Source: Ilumatobacter coccineus YM16-304 (lineage in GTDB: Bacteria; Actinomycetota; Acidimicrobiia; Acidimicrobiales; Ilumatobacteraceae). Taken from it: a DNA stretch of 64,000 bases. The DNA lies in assembly GCF_000348785.1 (NCBI RefSeq), contig NC_020520.1:1054001-1118000 (forward strand), read 5' to 3'. The notes under the pieces were generated by a model, which made no database searches, was not told the origin of the DNA, and saw only the letters and a program-made list of their open reading frames with translations. Positions 26,748 through 34,770 of this stretch are shown in pieces. The number at the start of each line of letters is the position of its first letter. The stretch's first letter is position 1. Position numbers and translations under genes: made by a program.

Positions 26748-28532
26748 TCACTTCGCCTCCGACCAGCGGCGGATCACGCTCGTGTCGGCCACGAATCGAA
26801 CGGCCGGGTCGGCGGCCGGCGCCCACCGATGCGCCGTCTCCTGCAGGCATCGTTCGAGCACCTCGGCCACGTCGTCGCCGTGTTGCTCGGGGGCGTGCAC
26901 GACGAGTTCGTCGTGCAAGCAGAGCACCACGTGGGCGCCCAGAGCTGCACCGCGAGCCCGAACGAGCACGGCCCACATCTTGAAGAACTCGGCGGCCGCG
27001 CCCTGCACCATGGCGTTGCGCCCGTACCGACCGCGAGCCGCGGCACGCGACCGGACGTCGCTGTCGGTCATCTGGTCGCTGACCGACCCCGACATGCGCA
27101 CCCGTCGGCCTCCGAAGGTGGTGAGGTCGTTGCCGCCCTGCGCGGCCTCGTCGGCGGCGCGGAGGTAGCCCATGGCCACGGGGTACTCGCGCTCGAGGCC
27201 GGCGAGCGCTTCGGCGCCCTTTCCGGTCGTCTGGCCGTACATGGCGCCGAGCACGGCGACCTTGGCGATGTCACGCTCCACGCGCAGGCGTGTCGCGACG
27301 GTCAGGTACATGTCGTCCTCGTGCGTCGCCCGGGCGAGAGCCGCGTCGCCCGACACGGCGGCAAGGATGCGCGGCTCGATCTGACCGAGGTCGGCACGAA
27401 CGAACACGTGACCCGGCTCGGCCGCGATCGCCGGTCGGAGCTCGGCGGGCATGTTGTGGAGCCCGGCCGTGGCGGTCATCCGTCCGGCGGCACCGTCGGA
27501 CCCCGACCAGTGGCCGCGCAAGCGATCGTCGGCGCCGACGTGCTCGTCGACCCACGCGAAGCCGAAGGTCGTGCGGATGCGTTCCGCTCGTCGCCAGTCG
27601 AGCAGCGGCGAAACGATCGGGTGCGCGTCGACGAGGCGTTCGAGTCGCCAGGCGCGGGTGTCGGGGACCTCGATGCCGACGCGTCGGAGCAGCGATTTCA
27701 CCTGGTCGGGGCTGCGCAGGTCGAAGTCGATCCCGGGCGGCAGGTGCTGCAGCACCTCGGCGTCTCGGCGCTCGAGTTGCTCGCGTTCTTCGAGCACGTT
27801 CGCCGGTCGCGGGCCGACGAATCCGGCGATGATCGACTCGCCCGTCGCACGGTCGAAGGGGAGCCCGTCTCGTTCGAGTTCGGCGCACAGCATCTCGGCC
27901 GCCGACTCCGACCAGACGGTCCGCTCCCGACGCGCCGGGTCGGGCGTGGGGCCGAGGGTGTCATCGGCAGGGGAGCGGATGGTGGAATGGTGCAGGTCGT
28001 ACACCTGCATGGCCAGGCGGGCCCACGCCTCGAGACGTTGCGGTGCGCTCGCCCATCCGCCCTGTACCCAGTCGGGCCGAAGGTAGCCGTCGGCGCGGAC
28101 CGGCTGGTCGGGGTCGCCCTCGTCGAGGTCGTGTGTGAACAGGTCGACGGGAGCGTCGGTCGGGATGGATGCGATGTCGAGGCGATGGGCCGCGGCCCAG
28201 ATGCGGTCGGAGTCGCTCTGCCATCCACCGTTGATCAACCGATGCGACGCAACGAGGTCCCAGCACTTGGCGACTCGAACGTGGAGGTCGAGGAGGTGCC
28301 GGGCCGTGTCTTTCGACCACCACACCCAGCGGGGCGAGTGCGCAGCGTCGAGATGCTCGATGGCGGCGGCGATGTCGGCGGGCTCGACGAACAGCGCGTC
28401 GCCTCGGGCGGTGACGATCGCGGCGCCCGTATCGGTGGCGATCGCGAGGGCGAGCGGTGCGCCGTGGTCGACCGGGAGGTCGGCCAGTCCGGCGATGTCG
28501 GGGAGGCTGCCCGTGTCGTCGCCCTCGTCCAC
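26748..28532 (-). CDS. Family A DNA polymerase (actinobacterial PolA-related, degenerate exonuclease)
   Basis: The 594-residue protein has a C-terminal family A polymerase domain. Motif A is FVRADLGQIEPRILA near residue 376, where classical Pol I has DYSQIELR. Motif B is KVAVLGAMYGQ near 425 and motif C is LCLHDELVVHAP near 540. The metal-binding aspartates of motifs A and C are present. The N-terminal part resembles a 3'-5' exonuclease fold but its acidic motif I is not evident. There is no 5' nuclease domain. The start is set at GTG 28532, because a longer frame would begin inside a palindromic repeat. It is an accessory, repair-type polymerase paralogue rather than the main PolA. Confidence 0.85.
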   Translation of the reverse strand: MDEGDDTGSLPDIAGLADLPVDHGAPLALAIATDTGAAIVTARGDALFVEPADIAAAIEHLDAAHSPRWVWWSKDTARHLLDLHVRVAKCWDLVASHRLINGGWQSDSDRIWAAAHRLDIASIPTDAPVDLFTHDLDEGDPDQPVRADGYLRPDWVQGGWASAPQRLEAWARLAMQVYDLHHSTIRSPADDTLGPTPDPARRERTVWSESAAEMLCAELERDGLPFDRATGESIIAGFVGPRPANVLEEREQLERRDAEVLQHLPPGIDFDLRSPDQVKSLLRRVGIEVPDTRAWRLERLVDAHPIVSPLLDWRRAERIRTTFGFAWVDEHVGADDRLRGHWSGSDGAAGRMTATAGLHNMPAELRPAIAAEPGHVFVRADLGQIEPRILAAVSGDAALARATHEDDMYLTVATRLRVERDIAKVAVLGAMYGQTTGKGAEALAGLEREYPVAMGYLRAADEAAQGGNDLTTFGGRRVRMSGSVSDQMTDSDVRSRAAARGRYGRNAMVQGAAAEFFKMWAVLVRARGAALGAHVVLCLHDELVVHAPEQHGDDVAEVLERCLQETAHRWAPAADPAVRFVADTSVIRRWSEAK

Positions 28533-28564
28533 TGTCGGCAGGTTACGTCGACCACAGACCCCCA

Positions 28565-28613
28565 CCGCCAACCTGGTTATTTCCATCCCGGATGGAAATA
28601 ACCAGGTCGGCGG
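28565..28613. repeat. 49-bp palindrome, copy 3 of the dispersed family
   Basis: Arms of 24 bp (CCGCCAACCTGGTTATTTCC onward) pair with one mismatch around a single central base, sharing the core with 9768-9812 and 16811-16855. This copy lies between the divergent starts of the polymerase gene and the NERD gene, so it cannot be a terminator for either. Its flanking bases differ but remain self-complementary. Confidence 0.85.
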
Positions 28614-28649
28614 CTCAAGGCGGGCGGATCGCGTGCCGATGCGGGCGGT

Positions 28650-29306
28650 GTGAGTGCTGCGTCGTTTCCTCCACCGAGGCCGGATGAGCGGGCGCGGCTC
28701 GACGCGCCACCCGCACCGGCGTGGTCGGCGCCCGATCGACGCGTGGCCGACCGTCGTCGCTCACAGCCCTCGAAGCGATTCTCGTGGGGACGCACGACGA
28801 TCCGCGAGCGCCGACTCGGTGCTCGTCTCGATCGAGAACTCGCGCCGATCGGCGCGGTGCTGCACGGGTGTCGGATTCCCGATGCCACGCATCGAATCGA
28901 CCATCTCATCGTCGCTCCGACCGGTGTCTGGACGGTGGTGGCCGAGCACTCGTCGGGGGCGGTGTCGGTCACCGGCCCGAAGGGCGATCAGCGCCTGCAT
29001 CTCGGTGATCAGGACCAGCAGGGGCGGATCACGACGGCGTCGTTCGCCGCGGAGCGGGTGCGTCAGTTGCTCGTGCCGGTCGGGTTCGACTGGGTCGATG
29101 TGTCGGCGACCTTGTGCTTTACCAACGCGAAGTGGGGAATGATCGCCAAGGAGGTCGAGATCGGCGGGGTGTGCGTCACCTGGGGCAAGGCGTTGGTCGA
29201 TCGTGTGGGCACACCGGGCCCGATCTCGGTCAAGGACGCGAAGTCGATCGCCGAGGTGCTCGGGCAGCAGGTGATCGTCGACGACGTGTCGACTCGACGG
29301 ACGTAG
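28650..29306 (+). CDS. NERD-domain protein
   Basis: The 218-residue protein has a basic N-terminal region (about 1-60). A NERD-like (nuclease-related) domain follows: LDRELAPIGAVLHGCRIPD, then RIDHLIVAPTGVWTVVAEHSSGAVSV. The usual D-x-D/E-V-K active-site region is weak here (VVAEHSSG in place of VVDAK), so nuclease activity is uncertain. ATLCFTNAKWGMIAKEVEIGGV and VTWGKALVDRV match the C-terminal strands of NERD proteins. GTG at 28650 is the start. The promoter region toward the polymerase gene contains a dispersed palindrome. Confidence 0.72.
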   Translation: MSAASFPPPRPDERARLDAPPAPAWSAPDRRVADRRRSQPSKRFSWGRTTIRERRLGARLDRELAPIGAVLHGCRIPDATHRIDHLIVAPTGVWTVVAEHSSGAVSVTGPKGDQRLHLGDQDQQGRITTASFAAERVRQLLVPVGFDWVDVSATLCFTNAKWGMIAKEVEIGGVCVTWGKALVDRVGTPGPISVKDAKSIAEVLGQQVIVDDVSTRRT

Positions 29307-29307
29307 C

Positions 29308-29646
29308 TCAGCCCCAGCCGAGTTGGTGGAGTCGTTCGTCGTCGATGCCGGCGGCGTGCGCGACTTCGTGGATGACGGTGACGTACACCTCGTCGACGAG
29401 TTCGTCCATGGTCTCGCACATCTCGCACAGGGCGTGTCGGTAGATCGACACGACGTCGGGGCCTTCTTGCCCGGTGCGTTCGGTGTGCGGTACGCCTTCG
29501 TAGAGGCCGAGGAGGTCGTGCTCGACGGGGTGTCGATCGTGGATCTGGACGACGACGTTGTCGAGCACGTGCTGCAGTTCGTCGGGCAGATCGTCGAGCG
29601 CATCAGCCACCAACCGATCAAACCGATACTTCGGAACGATCTCCAC
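29308..29646 (-). CDS. Zinicin-like metallopeptidase
   Basis: The 112-residue protein carries HEVAHAAGIDDERLH near residue 93, an HExxHxxGxxD zinc site typical of the small metallopeptidase (minigluzincin/COG3824) family. The N-terminal segment FDRLVADALDDLPDELQHVLDNVVVQIHDRP-type and the middle GLYEGVPHTERTG match that family. It follows mrp with a 25-bp gap on the same strand, so the two are probably co-transcribed. The target is unknown. Confidence 0.88.
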   Translation of the reverse strand: MEIVPKYRFDRLVADALDDLPDELQHVLDNVVVQIHDRHPVEHDLLGLYEGVPHTERTGQEGPDVVSIYRHALCEMCETMDELVDEVYVTVIHEVAHAAGIDDERLHQLGWG

Positions 29647-29671
29647 GACTACGACGCAACCAGGGCCAGAA

Positions 29672-30829
29672 TCAGATGACTTTGAGGGCGTCGGAGTAGA
29701 CCTTCTTGGGCTTCATGTCGACGGCGATCTGGCGGGCGATCTCGTGGAACGCCTGCGCCGTCTCCGACTCGGGGTCGACCGCGGTGATCGGCTTGCCGTC
29801 GTCGCCGCCTTCGCGCAGCGCTTCGACCAACGGCAGCTTGCCGAGCAGCGGTACACCGATCTCGTCGGCGAGTTCCTGGCCGCCGCCCGATCCGAAGATC
29901 TCGTAGCGCTTGCCGTCGTCGCCGGTGAACCACGACATGTTCTCGATCACGCCGCGCACGGGGAGGTTGACCTTCTCGGCCATGGCGGCCGACATGGCGG
30001 CGACCTTCTGTGCGGCGGGCTGCGGCGTGGTGACGACGAACACCTCACCGCGCGGCAGGTATTGGGCGAGCGAGAGGGCGATGTCGCCGGTGCCGGGCGG
30101 CATGTCGATGAGGAGGAAGTCGGGCTCGTCCCAGAACACGTCGGTGAGGAACTGCTCGAGCGCCTTGTGCAGCATTGGGCCACGCCAGATGACGGCTTGG
30201 CCCGGCGGGACGAAGTAGCCCATCGAGATGCAGCGAACGCCCCACATCTCCGGCGGCACGAGCATCTCGTCGATCACGACCGGTTCGCGGTCGGTGCCGA
30301 GCATGCGGGGGATGGAGTAGCCGTAGATGTCGGCGTCGACGACGCCGACCGAGTAACCCTGCGCGGCGAGGGCCACGGCGAGGTTGGTGGTGACCGACGA
30401 CTTGCCCACACCGCCCTTGCCGGACGAGATGAGCAGTGGGCGGGTCTTGGAGCCGTTCTTGGCGAAGGGGATCTCGCGTCCTTCGGCGTGGCCGTGTGCC
30501 TGGTTGGATCCGGCCGAGGCCGCTCCGCCGCCACCGTGTACGAGCTTGCGGACGTTCTCACGTTCCTCGTCGGTCATGACGGTGAACTCGAGGTCGATCG
30601 ACTCGACGCCGTCGAGTTCGGTGGCTGCTTCGGACACCCGCTTGGTGATCTCGCCCTTCAGCGGGCAGCCGGGAACGGTGAGGGCGACGAGCACGCCCAC
30701 GACACCGTTGTCGCGGATCTGGACGGCCTTGAGCATGCCGAGGTCGACGATCGATCGATGGAGTTCCGGGTCTTCGACCGGTCGGAGGGCCTCGATGACC
30801 TGATCTTCGGTGACGGGAGTCTGAGCCAT
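29672..30829 (-). CDS. mrp: Mrp/ApbC-type iron-sulfur cluster carrier ATPase
   Basis: The 385-residue protein has an N-terminal MIP18/DUF59 domain (1-75, including VPGCPLKGEI with a cysteine). An A/G/H-rich linker and a deviant Walker A P-loop, SSGKGGVGKSSV, follow near residue 133. VDADIYGYSIPRMLG, LLIDMPPGTGD and GVIENMSWF are all Mrp hallmarks. The CxxC that usually follows ENMS to hold the cluster reads GDDG here. Cluster binding would have to use other residues, or the protein acts differently. ATG at 30829 is chosen, since the frame's upstream extension runs into the neighbouring terminator. Confidence 0.92.
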   Translation of the reverse strand: MAQTPVTEDQVIEALRPVEDPELHRSIVDLGMLKAVQIRDNGVVGVLVALTVPGCPLKGEITKRVSEAATELDGVESIDLEFTVMTDEERENVRKLVHGGGGAASAGSNQAHGHAEGREIPFAKNGSKTRPLLISSGKGGVGKSSVTTNLAVALAAQGYSVGVVDADIYGYSIPRMLGTDREPVVIDEMLVPPEMWGVRCISMGYFVPPGQAVIWRGPMLHKALEQFLTDVFWDEPDFLLIDMPPGTGDIALSLAQYLPRGEVFVVTTPQPAAQKVAAMSAAMAEKVNLPVRGVIENMSWFTGDDGKRYEIFGSGGGQELADEIGVPLLGKLPLVEALREGGDDGKPITAVDPESETAQAFHEIARQIAVDMKPKKVYSDALKVI

Positions 30830-30885
30830 GTGTCCAGTGTGGCGACACGGCGTCGAATTCCCACGGGATGGCCCGTGGAAACCCA

Positions 30886-30920
30886 CCCGGACGGTTTGTC
30901 TCAGAGACAAACCGTCCGGG
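30886..30920. terminator. Hairpin terminator of the first beta-propeller gene
   Basis: CCCGGACGGTTTGTCT (30886-30901) and AGACAAACCGTCCGGG (30905-30920) are exact complements around a 3-nt loop. They lie 6 bp beyond the stop of the propeller gene read on the minus strand and upstream of mrp. No clear U-tract. Confidence 0.7.
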
Positions 30921-30925
30921 GTGGC

Positions 30926-32428
30926 TCAGAAGGGCAGGACCTTGGTGACGGTGTCGTCGCTCCCGTCGATGACGAAGAGGTTCGTGCCGTTGAACATGAT
31001 TCGGCCCGGGTTCGACCCGAGTTCGATGGTGCTCACCGCGGCTCGATTGCGCGGGTCGACGACGTGGGCCACGTCGTCGGTCGAGTCGGTCACGTACAGG
31101 AAGTTGCCGTCGTAGGCGATGTGGCCGGCGCTGCTGCCCACGGTGAAGGTGTCGATCACCGTCAGCGTGACCGGGTCGATGACGGTGACGACGTTGGTGA
31201 AGAAGCCGCTCGCGACGTAGACGTACTGGCCGTCGTGGACGATGGAGTTGGGGCCCGGGTCGACGGCGATCTCCGACCCGACGAGCGTGTCGGTCGCCGT
31301 GTCGATCACGTACACGTCGTTGTTCTGCCCGTCGGTGACGTACATGTACTCACCGTCGGTCGCAAAACCAGCGTGGGACGCGGTGACCGAGGTCGTGATC
31401 GTCGCGACGACGGCGTTGGTCGCGGTGCTGATCACCGAGACCGATCCCTGGTTGCCGACGTAGATCTTCCCGTTGGCGAATCCAATGCCTCTCGGGCTGA
31501 CGCCGACGGGTATCGGGCTGCCGACGATGGTCTCGGTCGCCGGGTCGACGACGATGACGGTGTTCGAGTCGGTCGTCACGTACATGTGTGTGCCGTCGTA
31601 CGCGATCCCGCGGGGGCTCGTGCCGAGCGGGAGCGTGCCGGTGACGATGTTGGCGACCGGGTCGACGATCGACAGATCGTCGTCGTCGTGGTTGGCCACG
31701 AAAACTCTGGTCCCGTCGCTGGCGATGCCCTGTGGCAGGTCGCCCACGTCGATGACGGCCGGACGCCCGGGGTCGTCGTACCACTGCCCGAGCAGAATCT
31801 GCTCGTCGCTGATGCGATTGGGCGCGCCGTCTGCACCGTCTGCGCCGGGCGCTCCGGCCGGACCAGGGGTGCCGTTCGATCCGGCGGGCCCAGCGGGTCC
31901 TGCGGGGCCGGTGCTCCCGACGTTCGACGACGGCTGGTAGTAGCCGTTCACGTCCATGACGACGTGGACCTCGCCGAACGCGTTGTACACGTTGAATTCG
32001 CCGGACGGCGACAGGGGGACGTTCGCGGCGTTGGGTGTGGGCGCTTGGCCGGCGACGTAGTTGAGGTTGGCGGTACCGGGGTTGTCGACGTCGCCCGGGA
32101 AGAGCGTCATGAAGCTTCGGGCTGTCGGCGCGATGGCGACGGTGTTCGTCGCGATCGCTGTCGCCGATGCCGGGATCTCGCAGGTGCTGTCGGCGTCGGT
32201 GCCGTCGTGGGCTCCGAAGGTTGCGGTGTCGTCGGCCGCGATCTTGGTCGATCGCGGCCCGACGTTGACGTCGCCGGGTCGGGTGTCGATCAATCGACAC
32301 GGGGTGATGGGGACGAAGACGGTCTCGTCGACCGCGTCGGCACCGCGAACGAAGTGCGTACCGACTCCGATCGATCCCAGTGCCAGCGCGCCGGCGGTTC
32401 CTACGGTGACAGCTCGTGAGTGTTTCAT
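30926..32428 (-). CDS. Secreted RLVDTR-head, collagen-linker, beta-propeller protein (paralogue 1)
   Basis: The 500-residue secreted protein has a signal peptide (VGTAGALALGSIGVGTHFVRGA). An RLVDTR-type head (about 38-168) starts at ITPCRLIDTRPG and ends at DVNGYYQPS. A collagen-like linker of G-x-y triplets (GPAGPAGPAGSNGTPGPAG) and the conserved hinge NRISDEQI follow. The rest is a YVTN-type propeller of about seven blades (IVDPVANIVTGTLPLG, YDGTHMYVTTDSN, VIDTATDTLVG). No wall anchor is visible. Binding to a ligand or matrix is inferred from the architecture. Four paralogues lie within 14 kb, the nearest (32558-34048) just upstream on the same strand. Confidence 0.85.
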   Translation of the reverse strand: MKHSRAVTVGTAGALALGSIGVGTHFVRGADAVDETVFVPITPCRLIDTRPGDVNVGPRSTKIAADDTATFGAHDGTDADSTCEIPASATAIATNTVAIAPTARSFMTLFPGDVDNPGTANLNYVAGQAPTPNAANVPLSPSGEFNVYNAFGEVHVVMDVNGYYQPSSNVGSTGPAGPAGPAGSNGTPGPAGAPGADGADGAPNRISDEQILLGQWYDDPGRPAVIDVGDLPQGIASDGTRVFVANHDDDDLSIVDPVANIVTGTLPLGTSPRGIAYDGTHMYVTTDSNTVIVVDPATETIVGSPIPVGVSPRGIGFANGKIYVGNQGSVSVISTATNAVVATITTSVTASHAGFATDGEYMYVTDGQNNDVYVIDTATDTLVGSEIAVDPGPNSIVHDGQYVYVASGFFTNVVTVIDPVTLTVIDTFTVGSSAGHIAYDGNFLYVTDSTDDVAHVVDPRNRAAVSTIELGSNPGRIMFNGTNLFVIDGSDDTVTKVLPF

Positions 32429-32502
32429 GGGTGACAGTGATGCACGGGACCGTCAACCGAGTGTCAAACGCCTGCTCGCGTGGCCTGAACGGACCGGAAC
32501 GC

Positions 32503-32566
32503 CACGGTGTCAGTGCGTCACGGTGTCAGTGCGTCACGGTGTCAGCGCGCCACGGTGTCAGCGCGT
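32503..32566. repeat. Four tandem copies of a 16-bp unit
   Basis: CACGGTGTCAGTGCGT occurs twice exactly, followed by two copies with one or two changes (ending AGCGCGC and AGCGCGT). The last copy overlaps the stop codon of paralogue 2. The unit contains GGTGTCAG, half of the GGTGTCAGACACC palindrome seen at 3.7 and 19.1 kb. It is a simple tandem repeat in the gap between two surface-protein genes, and copy number may vary between strains. Confidence 0.9.
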
Positions 32567-34048
32567 CAGGAGTTTTCTCAGTGTGTCGTCGGCGAGCGAC
32601 GAGACGTAGAGGTTGGTTCCGTCGAACATGACGTCGTATGCGCCGGGGATGTCGATCGGCGCCCCGACCACCTCGTCGATGGTCGGGTCGATCGCCAGGA
32701 CGGTGCCGTCGTTGTTGTTGGCGACGTGGAGCAGCGAACCGTCGTAGGCGAGGGTCACGGGGGCATCGCCGACGGCGATGGTGTCGATGATCGTGTGACT
32801 CGTCGTGTCGACGACCGAGACGTCGTCGCCCTGCACGTTCGCGACGTAGACGTGTCTGCCGGTGAAAGCGATTCCGGAGGGGTCGTCGCCGGCGGGAATC
32901 GTTGCGACGATCGCGTTCGACGTGGTGTCGACGACCTGGATCGAGTCGGCCGACTGGTTGGCGATGTAGAGCTCGTCGCCGGTGAAGGCGAGTCCGTTCG
33001 GTCCGTTGTCGGTGTCGATCGGCGTTCCGGTGAGTGCGTTCGAGGTGGGGTCGATCATCATGACGCGGTCGAGGCTCTGGGCCGTGACGTAGACGAGGTC
33101 GTCGCCGGTCGTGACGGCCGACGGGTTCGATCCGCCGGGGAGTGTGATGGTGGTGACGACGCTCAGTTCGTCGGCATCGATCACGGTCACCGAGGCGTCG
33201 AGTTGGTTGACGACGTAGATCATCCCGAAGCCGTAGGCGATGCCGAACGGGCCGTCGCCGACTGCGATCGTCGCGACGACATCGGCCGAGTCCGGATCGA
33301 CGACGCTGACGTCGTCGGACTCGTAGTTCGCTGCGAACACGTGGTCCGGGCTCGCTGCGGTGTCGAAGGGGAGGTGTCCCACGGCAACGACGCCCTCTCG
33401 CCCGGGGTCGAGGTCCCATCGCAACGAGGCGATCGCTTCGTCGTCGATCCGGTTCACCGGACCGGGTGGGCCGTCGGCGCCCGCCGGACCTGCGGGGCCG
33501 GCCGGGCCCGGGCTGCCGATCGACGACGACGGCTGGAAGTAGCCGCTGACGTCGACCACGACGTTCACGTCACCGAACGCGTTGTACACGCTGAAGCGAC
33601 CGTCGCTCGACAGCGGGATCGTCGCAGCGTTGGGTGTCGGCGCCTGGCCGGCGACGTAGTTGAGGTTGGCCGTGCCGGGGTTGTCGACGTCGGCGGGGTG
33701 CAACGTCATGAACGACCGGGCGGTGGGCGCGATCGCGACGACGTTGGCGACGATGGCCGTGGCGTCGGTCGGCAGTTCGCAGTCGCTGTTGCCGTCTCCC
33801 GTCGCCCACGCGGTGAACGTCGCGGTGTCGTCCGCGCCGATGGGTGTCGCCCGCGGGCCGACGTTGGTCGACGGCCCTGGCCGCGTGTCGACCAGACGGC
33901 ACGGCGTGACCGGCACGAACACGGTCTCCGCCTGGTCGGCGCCGGCGCCTGTGCCGGTTGCACCGAGCACGCCTCCGAGGGCAGACGCTCCCAGCGCCGC
34001 GGTGGCAAAGCCGAGTGTGGTCAGCGCGATGCGTGTTCGTCGTGGCAT
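32558..34048 (-). CDS. Secreted RLVDTR-head, collagen-linker, beta-propeller protein (paralogue 2)
   Basis: The 496-residue product has a basic N-terminus (MPRRTRIALTT) and a hydrophobic signal segment (FATAALGASALGGVLGA). The head domain runs VTPCRLVDTRPG to DVSGYFQPS. Short G-x-y triplets (GSPGPAGPAGPAGADGPPG) and hinge NRIDDEAI lead into a YVTN propeller with repeats of VVDTTSNAIVATIPAGDDPSG type. ATG at 34048 is preferred over an upstream TTG. The tandem 16-bp repeat overlaps its stop. Confidence 0.85.
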   Translation of the reverse strand: MPRRTRIALTTLGFATAALGASALGGVLGATGTGAGADQAETVFVPVTPCRLVDTRPGPSTNVGPRATPIGADDTATFTAWATGDGNSDCELPTDATAIVANVVAIAPTARSFMTLHPADVDNPGTANLNYVAGQAPTPNAATIPLSSDGRFSVYNAFGDVNVVVDVSGYFQPSSSIGSPGPAGPAGPAGADGPPGPVNRIDDEAIASLRWDLDPGREGVVAVGHLPFDTAASPDHVFAANYESDDVSVVDPDSADVVATIAVGDGPFGIAYGFGMIYVVNQLDASVTVIDADELSVVTTITLPGGSNPSAVTTGDDLVYVTAQSLDRVMMIDPTSNALTGTPIDTDNGPNGLAFTGDELYIANQSADSIQVVDTTSNAIVATIPAGDDPSGIAFTGRHVYVANVQGDDVSVVDTTSHTIIDTIAVGDAPVTLAYDGSLLHVANNNDGTVLAIDPTIDEVVGAPIDIPGAYDVMFDGTNLYVSSLADDTLRKLLTR

Positions 34049-34125
34049 GTGTCGAGGATCGACGAGGTCACTCAAGACCCACTCAATCCTCGGCGCACGT
34101 GCGTCGACGCGGCGCGTCGAAACGA

Positions 34126-34770
34126 TCAGTCGCGGTGCTGCGCGTACTCGATCACTCGTGTCATCACGGTGTCGTTCGACTTCTCGAGCGATCCCATGTC
34201 GAAGGGTGGCTGGGGGTCGTACTCGATCATCAGTTGCGCGGCTTCGGCGGCGGTGCGGTCGTAGAGCAACTCGACGAGGCGGAGCGCCATGTCGATTCCC
34301 GACGACACGCCGGCAGCGGTGATGATCCGTCGATCGAGGTGCTCGACCACGCGGTCGGGTACCGGCGTCGAACCGTGCTGGGTCAACACGTCACGCGCTC
34401 CCCAGTGCGTCGTCGCCGTCAGCCCCTCGAGCAGCCCGGCGGCGGCGAGCACGAGCGAACCGGTGCACACCGAGGTGGTGTACGTGGTGGTCGGATGCAC
34501 CGAGCGCACCCAGTCGAGCACCTGCTCGTCGGTCAGGAGGGCGCGGGTGCCGTGCCCGCCGGGGAAGACGACGATGTCAGGAGTGGGGAAGTCGTCGAAC
34601 GTGCCGTCGGCCTCGATGCCGAGCATGCCGTTCTCCGAGCGGACCACCCCTCGCTCCGCGGCGATGAACGTGATGTCGATGTCGGGGATGCGTTGGAGCA
34701 CTTCGTACGGGCCGATGCCGTCGAGTGCGGTGAACTTCGGGAACAGTGGGATGACGGCCTGGAGGCTCAT
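34126..34770 (-). CDS. DJ-1/PfpI family protein
   Basis: The 214-residue protein has the DJ-1/PfpI glutamine-amidotransferase-like fold. The nucleophile elbow is TTSVCTGSLVLAAAG, with the reactive Cys near residue 103, preceded by PDIVVFPGGHGTRAL and followed by ATTHWGARDVL. The CTGS and THW patterns are those of isonitrile hydratase / GlxA-type amidase domains. The start ATG overlaps the stop of the GlxA-like gene as ATGA. The pair probably forms a regulator-enzyme unit. Hydration of an isonitrile is one possible activity. Confidence 0.87.
   Translation of the reverse strand: MSLQAVIPLFPKFTALDGIGPYEVLQRIPDIDITFIAAERGVVRSENGMLGIEADGTFDDFPTPDIVVFPGGHGTRALLTDEQVLDWVRSVHPTTTYTTSVCTGSLVLAAAGLLEGLTATTHWGARDVLTQHGSTPVPDRVVEHLDRRIITAAGVSSGIDMALRLVELLYDRTAAEAAQLMIEYDPQPPFDMGSLEKSNDTVMTRVIEYAQHRD

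Noticed and set aside
28533-28586. Longer polymerase start (MEITRLAVGV)
   Set aside because: The first residues come from the dispersed palindrome; GTG at 28532 gives a more natural N-terminus.
25911-28601. 896-codon plus-strand frame opposite the DUF4328 and polymerase genes
   Set aside because: Antisense shadow; composition biased and no motif.
29558-32419. 953-codon plus-strand frame across mrp and propeller paralogue 1
   Set aside because: Antisense shadow of three well-supported minus-strand genes, with no recognisable domain.
32503-32566. Possible CRISPR array
   Set aside because: Units are directly adjacent with no unique spacers and no cas genes; it is a plain tandem repeat.
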